64,000 nucleotides of DNA, taken from contig MARA01000007.1 of assembly GCA_001792895.1 (NCBI GenBank), positions 1,723,730 to 1,787,729 of the forward strand. The letters are read 5' to 3'. Positions 24,009-33,048 of the stretch are shown piece after piece. Each line of letters opens with the position of its first letter. Position 1 is the stretch's first letter. The DNA is from Lentinus brumalis (Eukaryota; Basidiomycota; Agaricomycetes; Polyporales; Polyporaceae). The translations under genes and the position numbers were made by a program. The notes beneath the pieces were generated by a model. The model was not told the origin of the DNA. It saw only the letters and a list, made by a program, of their open reading frames with translations, and made no database searches.

Positions 24009-25746
24009 CTAGAACTCGACCTTGCGTCGTTTCGACCGCGCGGCCCGGTCCTGATACTCGTCCTCGTCGCTCTCGCTGTAGCCTCCGTCAGGAACGTCCG
24101 CCCCATACAGCTTCTCGCGTTTGTCCCGGTCGATCCGGCGCAGGCGAGGGAGGTTGAACGCGAGAGACTTGTGGAACTCGGTCTAGCACGGCTCAACAAT
24201 CAGCAGCGCGCCCATCTCGGTCGTTCGGACACACACACCTTCAAAACCTTGACCTTGACACCTGGTGGTGTCGACGCGTGTACCCGGCGTTTTCTCTCGG
24301 TATACTGTTGGGACAAAGCACGAGTCAGTCGATGCGATGGACGGTAACACACACGAAACACGCTGAGAGTTGTAACAATCACGGTATCTTTGTGCACAAA
24401 CGGAGCTCGCTCCGAAGACTAGGCCAAGCTCGGCGACGATGTGCACAGTGCCACAATGCGGACGAAACAAGACAAGATTTGGACCTGCCCGCCCGCTACT
24501 TGCCACGTCTGCATTAGAAACTTTCCGTACGCGACGCGGCTTCCCGCCAGGTCTCGACCACCAGCGCACAGATCCGAACGCGGACCGTGGTTCCGTTGAA
24601 AAAACGGCATTCCGTGAGAGCCGTCCTTGGCTGAACAAGAGGGCCAACTCCGCCCCTCTCAAACTCAAACATACCAGGCGCCGCCGGACATCCCATTTGT
24701 CCTGCAACAGCGGACTGGCACCGCCAGAACTGCGCCGGAGAAGATCCGCCAGTGGGCATTCCCACCAGACATACACATGGGATAAGGAAAGTTGCGCGAG
24801 AGGGCGGCCAAGCAACTCCCTCACGCAACTTGCCTCATTTGACGACACAGCCACACCACAACGTATGCAGACCCTGTCGTAGACCGAAAATTCAGGCATC
24901 AAGTACGTACCTTCCGCTGCTCCTCCTTCAGCAAGATATCGAGCTGCTTGATCCACCGTTGCATATTCGTCTCGGCCTTCCTCTTCGCGGAGCGCCGCTC
25001 GGACTCGCTCTCGCTCTCGACGGAGAGATCCTCGTCGTCACTGTCCGGAACCACATACGACTTGACAGACGACGCCACGCTCCGGCGCGGCCGCTTGATG
25101 CTCGAGCCCGAGCCCGAGGCGGAACTCGACGAACTCTCCGCCAGCCGCGACGGGCCTGCGGTAGACGGCCCGGGCGTCGGGCTGGCCTCGCTCTTGACCG
25201 CCTGCCTCGCCCTCCGGGTCTTGCTCAAGAAGAGCTTCGAGTGAGACACGCCGCTCAGCTCCTCGGCGGTGAGGTAGTCCTCCTCGCTGAAGTAGAACTC
25301 CATGCCGTTCTCGATGTCGTCGTACAACCATATGCTCGGGGCACGTCCGAGCCGCGCGAGGAGCTTAAAATGCTTCAACGTTGTCGGTGCAGGCACACGG
25401 ACCGAGGGTGGGCGCTGCAAGATGTGCGAGTGGGGATTCACGATCTGTGACATGTCGTGCGTGAGTATCGGCTGGGAGACCGGAGCGAGGCAAAGAGGCG
25501 CACCTCGGAGTTCTGGTTGATCACCGCGTGCAGCCTGACCACGGCAGCTACGGCACTGTGTTGGCCGTAATGCTCCTGCAACCACTTGCCAATTTGTGTG
25601 TACTCTAGATGACGGAGAGCGGTAGCATGAGCGACACAGCCGTGCCTCGAACACACTCACGTACCAGACGGGTATGGCGAATTGCCCAAGTTGTCCTGGT
25701 GGATGTAATAATGCACCTGATAACGCCTCCGTCGTGCCGGCACCAT
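24009..25746 (-). CDS. Conserved-looking nuclear-type protein of unknown function
   Basis: No family is recognised. The ATG at 25746 begins MVPARRRRYQVHYYIHQDNL; splices lead to EYTQIGKWLQEHYGQHSAVA and then HILQRPPSVRVPAPTTLKHF, WLYDDIENGMEFYFSEEDYL, and a Ser/Glu-rich basic region (IKRPRRSVASSVKSYVVPDS) with several bipartite NLS-like clusters. After MQRWIKQLDILLKEEQRK comes a 606-nt intron (24305-24910), then YTERKRRVHASTPPGVKVK, a short intron, and the tail TEFHKSLAFNLPRLRRIDRD...SKRRKVEF ending at TAG 24009. The ordered exon chain and clean C-terminus argue for a real gene. Composition suggests a nuclear protein (inference). Its start is only about 70 bp from the next gene's stop. Confidence 0.7.
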
Positions 25747-25816
25747 CTCGTCTTTCCGGATCATAGAAGACAACGTGTCCTGACCGATAGCGCCCTATTC
25801 ATAGCGTAGTGCACAG

Positions 25817-28301
25817 TCAGCAGTAGAACCTGAGAGGCCGTATAAGACAAGCACGCACCAAGTCCTCCTCCGCTTCAGCAGCTGTCTCGTGTTCGTCCGC
25901 ACTCTCGTCCTCCTCGTCGTCCTCGTCGGCTCCATCCACGGGCTCCTCGGCGCTGCCATCTGGTGGAGCGGCATCGTCCACTTGCATTGCCGCAGGATCC
26001 TGCGCTTGCGCCGGTGCAGGCACGGCAGCGGGCGCAGAGGGCCCGGCCGCAGCCTCCTCAAACGTAAGCGGGAGTCCTCGCCGCATCAGGATGTCAGCGC
26101 ACAGCGGCGCGGTGTACGCCTTGCACGCTGCCTCGTCCTCAGCAGGAGGGAGATCCTCGACCTGAATCTGGTACTTCTTCACAATGTGCGCCGCAACGAC
26201 GTCCTCGAGCCAGTCGTACGTATCCACGAGCTTGGCGAGCATCTTGCCCTTGCAGCCGACTTCCAGACAGCCGAGCGCAACGTCGGTGAGGACACCGCGC
26301 ATCTCGCGATGGTCAAGCTCCATGACCGAGCGGGCATACTCCAGAATACCAACGAAGCGTTCGGGCACGAACTTGCTCAAGAGGATATCTGTGAGGTCCT
26401 TCCGCGTGAGCGGCCCGAGGTTCAAGTCGTCGATCTTGTTGCTGCAGGTGATGACATATCGCTCCAGAGCAGGGGAGGTCTTGCAAGTCTGATCGAGAGG
26501 CACAGGGACAAGACATGGGCTGGCGAAGAAGATTGTGAACAGGAGCACGAGCCGGATAGCGGGGTCTTCCGAGCGGAAATCTTTGTGCAGCATTCGGAGA
26601 ACCTCCCCGGTATGGACTGCAGTGACAGACCGTGTGTTGTGGAAGAGCTGTGCGAAGGTTAGCTTAAGGTTGATTAGCCAGGCTCCCGGAGTCCACTTGC
26701 CTTGATGAGGTCATGTACTACAGAGCTGCAACGATAAAAATGAGACGGGCTAGAGGATACATATAATCGCGAATTGACGTACGAGAGCTCAAACCGCAGG
26801 ACACCTTCCTTGTCTAGACGTTTCAATGCCGTATATGCGGGTTCGTTTGTCTTTGCCTCCATACAGATCTCGGCTGCGACTGTACGACTGAGGAACATGC
26901 TGAAGCGAGTACCCAGAAACACAGAAAGCATGAGCCATCGAGAGGTTATACAAAAGCCGAGCAACGGATTCGTACTCAGGGTCCAGTCGCGAGAGTTCGC
27001 GCACGTTCTTCATGATCTCGACCGTTCGAGCTTCGAACATCATCGCCGGCTTCTCAAACATCCTGCGGAACACAAAGTTACGATACTGGACGGATGTCAT
27101 CATCAGCGGCCTAACTCCGGAGAAATTGACTGCACAAACCTTGCGGTCCATTGAGAATCCGTTGAGACGCGCGTATGGCAGCAAGCGTGGTTCGATAGCG
27201 AGGACCAGTGGGAACTGGGCCATCATAGGGTCCTATGCATAGACAGAAAGGATCAAACCTTCGTACTAAAGCCTATCCTGAGCTTTGTGGCGCACCTTGT
27301 CCGAAAAGGGTATGAACTGCAGCCGTATGTGCGATTAGTATTGCTGAGAACTCTTGGGAACGTTCCTCACACACCTTGTACTTCTCGACCACATCCCTCA
27401 CCTGCTCCCAGCTCGCCGCCCGGTACTCGGTCGGGAACCTGGTCTGCTTCAAGTACAGATTCAGGATACTCCCGTCATCCTCGTTCTTCCCCGCGGGTAT
27501 GTTCCCGTACATCCGCGCCGCAATCGAGAGGAAGTGCGCAAAGACTGGAAAGGTTAATGTCCGCACCCAGCGCGCCTTGATGAACGTGACCTGAGTGCGG
27601 AAGTAGTGGTGCATCGCAAGCTGCACGAGGTATCGCGACAGATGGGCGCCGCTGCCGAGGAGGATCTGCGGGAGGCAGAGCGTTAGCATATGGTCCGTTT
27701 CGGCGGCCGAGCATCCTAGGGATGGTGGCCCATCTGCATCCTGCCCCAAACACCACCGACACTCGAGGATCTTAGCACCGCAGCACACGCCCAAACCACA
27801 GGCAAAGTTCGGAATGCCGCCGCCTGCACAACCGCAGCCGTCGCCGGGAAGCATGTGCCTAGATGACCGGGCGGCCTGCAGTCCGCTCCCCTCTCCCTCC
27901 ACCCGGGAACGGCATGTCCGATGGGGAAAGAGTCTCCTCCAGCCCCCGGAGCTCCAAAGTATGCGTCCAATTTCTTGCGGCGGCCGCGGGACGGGGAGCT
28001 TGTCACAAGACTGGAATGGAGACGAGAAATACGCACATCTAGCATCCTCTCGCTCAGCAGCTTCCCCCGTCCCAGAGCCCAGTACAACGCCTGAATACGC
28101 CCATAGCGTGTGAGGAAGTATACAGCGCGGACGTAGGGGTCCTTCGTGAATTCGTGGTTGCGCTTGGACAGCATGGAGAACGCGGCGGGGTCGTTGAGCT
28201 CGTTCAGAATGAGCTGGAGGATCTCATCTGTGCAGGCCACGACGTCATGAGTCTCTTGGCTGGTCGAAGCCACACTGTAACACACCGCAAAGACGATCCA
28301 T
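25817..28301 (-). CDS. Helical-repeat protein with F-box-like N-terminus, function unknown
   Basis: A GT-AG intron (28228-28285) joins ATG at 28301 (MDRLC) to DEILQLILNELNDPAAFSML, an F-box-like opening. A roughly 370-nt intron follows ERMLD; then ILLGSGAHLSRYLVQLAMHH, TQVTFIKARWVRTLTFPVFA, RFPTEYRAASWEQVRDVVEK, a micro-exon FIPFSDK, and DPMMAQFPLVLAIEPRLLPY. A 52-nt intron (26900-26951) resolves an apparent frame break: VARL joins FMFLSRTVAAEICMEAKTNE. A GC-AG intron (26648-26700) joins VVHDLIK to LFHNTRSVTAVHTGEVLRML. The C-terminal exon (RYVITCSNKIDDLNLGPLTR, RGVLTDVALGCLEVGCKGKM) ends in an acidic tail, stop at 25817. The pattern looks like a conserved mushroom protein; a role in substrate recognition is speculation. 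Confidence 0.75.
26648..26700 (-). other. GC-AG intron
   Basis: The donor reads AAG|GCAAGT and the acceptor CACAG; the 53-nt length matches neighbouring introns. Splicing joins VVHDLIK to LFHNTRS in frame, while reading through stops after nine codons. Confidence 0.7.
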
Positions 28302-28781
28302 GGTGGCCAGTGGTCTGGCGGGTGTCGTGGGTGTCGTGGTGGGTGTCGTCAGATTCCAGCAGAGCGTCAGGCGAGCGGCAGGAGGTGAGAGTGCAGCCAG
28401 AGGGGTAACGGGGTGCGCAGGAGCACGCGGGGGGTGGTTGCGGTGCGGAACGGTCTGCGGCAGTCGGGGAGGCAGCACTCGCCACTACGGTAGCAGCGGG
28501 CAGGAGAGCCGGGTCTGGGGAGATGGGGGAAGATGGTAGAGAAGGAAAACAACGCCTTGGCCTGGCAGGCGGACATCCAAATCCTCTGCAATCCCTCGGA
28601 TCCGGTGCCAGATCGGCCACCGCAGACGCCTGCGCTCGAGCCGTCCTCCGCCAACTCTTTGCGACAGAACCTACACCGGCATACGCACGCAAAATCGCAT
28701 TACATTCGCTGCGCAATGTATCCTAGATTCTACGCAATCCTCGCCCGCAATCCCCGCGGCCGACCTCCCGGAGCCCTGGCG
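28302..28781. other. Promoter of the F-box-like gene and 3' end of the NDUFAF6-like gene
   Basis: No additional gene is supported. Proline/histidine-rich open frames on the minus strand here are low-complexity and fit untranslated leader sequence better than coding exons. Confidence 0.35.
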
Positions 28782-30236
28782 TTAAAAGTCCCCCTTGTAG
28801 TAGCCCCGCCAGATCTTCCACGGCAACTTCCAGTCCCGCAACTGTAGCGACGGGTGGAACGCGTCAAAGTCGACCGACTCCAGGCGTCCGAGGTAATCTC
28901 GCGTCGGTAGCTATAACGTCAGAAGAACAGCATGTCAGCGTCCTTCTTCCTCGGCCCGCAACGTCAAGGTTTGCGCAGAGTTAGATTGAGGGACGTACGC
29001 CATACAGAAACACTGGCATCGCATGGCGCGGAACCTTGCCGCCGCCGTTGCCTGCTTGCTTGAACATCTCCCGCGCTGTGAGCAAGTTGTCGTTCGCCAC
29101 GGTTGCGAACTCGAACACTGCGTCCGATATTCCGTCCGCGTTCCCACCTTTGCGAAACACGTCTTCTTGGCGTACCCCATGACGCGCAGTGAGCTCGGCG
29201 GGGATAACCATGTTTCCTTTGGACGCATGGTAAGGAAGCGCACGCAGCAGTACGTGTATGCACTGCGCGACACCGAGGTGGGAGGCCGCATGCGATGACA
29301 CAAAGTCCGACGAGAGGTTAAGCAGAGAAAGCAGCAGGTAGAGGAACGTCGACGTCGTCGACTCTGCATGCGCTCTTAACGACTCCATTGTAAGATGGGC
29401 GGGCGTGTGCAGCTCAGCGTCCTGCAGAATGTGTCAGGACGGCGCGCCCGCAATCTCAGAAGCTCTAACCGACGCAGTACGTACTCGAGCATCAATGATT
29501 CTGCGGAGATGATATGCAGGGAGATTCGCTCTTCGGGACGCGTCATGGAGTGCGAGCGCAATGGGATGTTGTGGCGGTCTGCCCTACGTTATGTGGCGTT
29601 CAGAATGGTCACCATGAACAGCGACGGAACGTACATCAGCAATGTTCTTGATCGCGTCACGCCAGAATTGCATTCGCATCTTCCCAATCATCGCATTGGA
29701 TACTGTGTCTTGGACAGAAGCCAGTTCCACCTGCGTCGTTTCAGCTGGTCAGTACGCATCCACTAGCTACTAGTTTGACCCTGCGTATACACGGGAGACA
29801 TGACAGGTGCAGACGCTGCCTGCTCGACACAAGGACCTCGTTCCATTCGCAACAGCGCGGCTCGGATCATAGTCATAAACAAAGCCAGGACTCTCCTGAG
29901 CAACCTCTGGCCACATAAACATACCGCTTCCTCCATGACTGAGTGTCCGCTAGACAGGAAAGGTCGTGGACAAGACCGAAGACTCACATAGAATGCACGG
30001 AGGGCGTAGAATGCACTCTGATGCTCCCGCGGGTAAAAAGAACCAATCAAGTAGCTCTCATAGTCGCGTTTTCGTACGTAGTCCCTGCAGTATGCCGATG
30101 GGTCCGCAACACCAGGTTCCGAAGCATTCGAGACTGATGCCAGCGCCCTGACTTGAGAGACACGAGAGACACGGTTCGCTAGCCGTGCGGAAGCGAGAGC
30201 AGGTAGCCGGGAGCCTGTCGACCAAAGTCCCAGCAT
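28782..30236 (-). CDS. NDUFAF6: Complex I assembly factor NDUFAF6-like (squalene/phytoene synthase fold)
   Basis: Mitochondrial member of the SQS/PSY family that assists NADH dehydrogenase assembly in animals and fungi. The ATG at 30236 starts a classical presequence, MLGLWSTGSRLPALASARLA, rich in Arg and Ser. Then come PSAYCRDYVRKRDYESYLIG and FYPREHQSAFYALRAFYV, ELASVQDTVSNAMIGKMRMQ and FWRDAIKNIAD (the signature joint), HPIALALHDASRRANLPAYH, TSTFLYLLLSLLNLSSDFVS, SHAASHLGVAQCIHVLLRAL and HGVRQEDVFRKGGNADGISD. The last exon is LPTRDYLGRLESVDFDAFHP...RGYYKGDF, stop TAA at 28782. A TTG further upstream extends the frame but is not needed. The gene is divergent from SDH6. Confidence 0.88.
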
Positions 30237-30536
30237 TCTGCCACAAGACAAAGCAGAGACGGACAAGGACCGGATGTAGACCTCAGGAGGATGATGGAGG
30301 TTCGGGAAGACGTCTTTGACGCGTCACCGTGACGCAGACGCGACTCGTCACTGGTGTAACGCGTGACCGCTCGTGGAATCCGGGAAGTTCGGAGGGCGTC
30401 TCGGCCGAGTTCAGCCTCTGCTAAGTCAGGCTTCATGAGGCCTTGCAACCTGCCTCTGCTCCTTCGTGCACGTCTTTTGGCTTCTCTACTGTGATCCAGG
30501 GCTCTGCTGCAGGAGACAGGAGGACGGCGGCGCATC
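30237..30536. promoter_or_regulatory. Bidirectional promoter of two respiratory-complex assembly factors
   Basis: 300 bp lie between the ATGs of NDUFAF6 (minus, 30236) and SDH6 (plus, 30537). Both products are assembly factors, for complexes I and II. The segment around 30313-30365 contains several CGTCAC/GTGACG-like half palindromes (GACGCGTCACCGTGACGC...CGTCACTGGTGTAACGCGTGAC) that could bind a shared factor. That use is inference. Confidence 0.5.
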
Positions 30537-30914
30537 ATGTCCGTGAGGCGGTCGGGGCTGCAGAGAGAAGTGCTTGCGCTGTACAGAAGGTCAGCGGATC
30601 CTGCACTCTGGTGTCAGTCCCCATGGCTAACTTATCATGACAGAGCACTTCGTATGGTCAATACAAAGCCAGCAGCCGCACAGCCCAAATTCAAGCTCTA
30701 CGTGCGGTATACCTTCAAGACCCAAGCATCGTCCATTTCTCCTCGAGACATCTCCGCCATAGAACACTTGCTTCGCAGAGGACGGCGCCAACTCGAGATG
30801 TACGAGGACCCGCAAGTTCGCGACTGCTTTGTTAGCAATGACATGTTGCAATGGGGTGCACGAAACGCTGAAAGGAGGGAGAGCACTGCGGGGACGCCAA
30901 GTTCTGCGTCATGA
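30537..30914 (+). CDS. SDH6: Succinate dehydrogenase assembly factor 1 (LYR protein)
   Basis: LYR-motif protein (SDHAF1/Sdh6) that helps insert Fe-S clusters into the succinate dehydrogenase iron-sulfur subunit in the mitochondrial matrix. Exon 1 (30537-30589) encodes MSVRRSGLQREVLALYR; a 54-nt intron (30590-30643) falls in the codon after the LYR triad, and exon 2 continues RALRMVNTKPAAAQPKFKLY, then ISAIEHLLRRGRRQLEMYED. The LYR motif, the later R-x-x-F/Y region and the QLEMY block are family hallmarks. The 107-residue product has the usual length plus a short Ser/Thr-rich tail. Translation of the unspliced reading frame would interrupt the LYR helix. Confidence 0.9.
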   Translation: MSVRRSGLQREVLALYRRSADPALWCQSPWLTYHDRALRMVNTKPAAAQPKFKLYVRYTFKTQASSISPRDISAIEHLLRRGRRQLEMYEDPQVRDCFVSNDMLQWGARNAERRESTAGTPSSAS

Positions 30915-31268
30915 CGATGACACCCATGCTGGTATGGTGAGTTATGCATATTCTTTTACTTGTTGATATCGATATTGAGGCGACAAGTTCAGGACGCCGC
31001 ACGAGAGCTTCGTCAAGTCACTCTACTACCTCTTTCTCGTCAGTGGTCCTGAGTAGCGCTTCTGGGGAAAGGGTCGACCGACTGGACTTCTGACCCTGAA
31101 CGACCCCATGCGCGACAGAGCAGGCCACGTCAAGGAGGTGGGGTAGTTGAGTCAGATGGCACAGGTCATAGGGTAGTGGTGATCGACGCATCGAGAGCAA
31201 GCGATAGAGCAATGGAACAGAGCATGCGATTACCGTGGTCTAGTAGGATATACACCCCTTCACCAACT

Positions 31269-32139
31269 CTATGCCTTCGGCGCGACAGCCTCAGGGACAG
31301 TCTCAAAGAGCGACTGCGCGACGACATCAGCAACGCCGTCGCTTTGCCGCCTCTTCGCCTTCTCCTCCCTCCGGGCAGCCTCAGCAGCCTGCGCCTCTTC
31401 AGCAGCTCGCGCTGATTCTTCCAGCTTAAGAAGCTGCTCGCGCTTCTCGTTGTGGATCTTCAGAGCACCCTCATACGCGAGTCGCCGTTCGTTGATGACA
31501 TACTTGATGCGTGCCATCGTTTTCCGGCACTGTGGAGGTAAGGCGCAGCGTCAGCATTGGCCCGAAAGAATAACGACATGGTTGTGACAGGTAGGACAAG
31601 GCGGAGCACGAGTGTTGAGCATGGATGAGGAACGTACCCTATATGCCTTGTTCCACAGCCCGAGAGCCTGCTCATTCGCCCCAAGCCTTCGTCCCTCCGC
31701 CTGCTGTGTCGCGAGAAGATTCCGCTCCCGGAGAACGACATACCACAGCGTGTGTAGGTCCTTGAAGCTCTTCCGCCTCAGCTCCGCCGCTGTCCATGCC
31801 CGACCTACGGGTCACAATGCGCCACATGAGTACACGTCTGAGACGCGGCATGCATTACGACGTACCACTCTTGTCGTGCACTACGTCCACAGGCTCGACC
31901 GTCTCATGGGTCACCTTGCCGTCCTTCTCCTTCCTCCGGAAGAACGCCCAGAGACCATGGTCAGGGTTGACCTCGATACCCAGATGCGGACGCAAGGCCC
32001 CCACCGCTCCTGCCTTGTACCTTGCTGTCTCGGATGCTGCAACAGCTGTTGTCGACGGGGCATGCGTAGCTAGTTGGCGTCCGCGTACCGCCGCTGTGCA
32101 GACAGAGCGGCCCGCGCGTGTAGAGAGCGCAGAGAGCAT
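31269..32139 (-). CDS. MRPL4: Mitochondrial large-subunit ribosomal protein uL29m
   Basis: Mitochondrial ribosomal protein of the L29/MRPL47 family at the polypeptide exit site. The ATG at 32139 ([20 protein letters not shown]) starts a presequence. Exon 1 then gives [20 protein letters not shown] and the start of the core. After an intron: [20 protein letters not shown] and [20 protein letters not shown], the diagnostic L29 stretch. The last exon has [20 protein letters not shown] and a basic, coiled-coil-like tail rich in Glu/Ala/Lys to a stop at 31269. An upstream in-frame TTG (32172) is not a standard start and is ignored. Confidence 0.92.
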
Positions 32140-33048
32140 TTTGGGAACGGAGGTGAAAGACGGAGAAGGCAAGCAGAACTCCGGGCGCCTGAGCTGGAAT
32201 GGGCGCGTTACGCGACGTCACAGAGGATGGTCACGAAAGTCGGGGTTCATTTAAGGCAATTCCCGCCGGTAAATGTGACTCTACTTTGTGGGGGCGTAAT
32301 ATATTGCGGTTACAGCTGCATTCACAACGATAGAGACCTTCGGCATATGTGAAACAATATTGGGCTGAGGCGGAACGCGAAAACAGACGTCGCGAAGCCT
32401 CGAGAAAGCAGCTGTAAGAAACTAAGTACTGTACCGACATCGAGTATTTAAGTAAGTACTTACGCCTCATACGAATGACATTGTGTCCCTGCCAATCTCA
32501 ACACAGCGAAAACATCCTTTAAGGGGATTCAAAACTCGCTACATCAACAACTTGGCTTATTCAACTCACGAGCGATAACAGCACAAATTTGACAAAGCTC
32601 ACAGCATAATCAGAACAGCGATTTGTATGCGACGACAGCGGAGGAGGAAGAGTTAGGGGATTATAAATTTTGGATCCGAGACAATGCTGAGAGAACATAC
32701 AAATGGCATGTGTGCGTTGGTGTGTTGCATGCGAGGCAGCGACGTGGGATGCAGGACTATGGTTATACAGTATGAGGGATGTGAACGGTGGCCAAGCGTA
32801 CCATGGAAGGGTGATGAGATATGAGCTATCGATGAGTCGATGATGAGGAAAAGAGTGAGTAACCTGTCCGGGTCTACAGAAACATCATACAATGTGCCAG
32901 CGCGCTCACGAGAGATGCAAGGTGTCGATGATAATGTGGACGTGGCGTGGCACATCAACGAGCGAAGGCGAAGGGGCTTGGAGGCCTGTATGCAGATGGT
33001 GAATGCAAAACGACAGCGGCGAAGCGAAAACATAGCATAGCGATATAA
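32140..33048. other. AT-rich intergenic region upstream of uL29m
   Basis: About 900 bp without a supported gene, more AT-rich than its surroundings. It holds the promoter of uL29m, the MPS1 3' end and a 12-bp perfect palindrome (GTAAGTACTTAC, 32452-32463) embedded in a TA-rich patch. Confidence 0.45.

Noticed and set aside
26900..26951. Apparent frameshift in the F-box-like gene (LLYNLSMAHAF versus LSVFLGTRFSMF)
   Set aside because: A 52-nt GTATAA...CTTCAG intron joins VARL to FMFLSRTVAAEI in frame.
30237..30266. Upstream extension of the NDUFAF6-like protein
   Set aside because: It begins with TTG; the ATG at 30236 is followed by a good presequence.
32140..32172. Upstream extension of uL29m
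   Set aside because: It begins with TTG; the ATG at 32139 gives a standard presequence.
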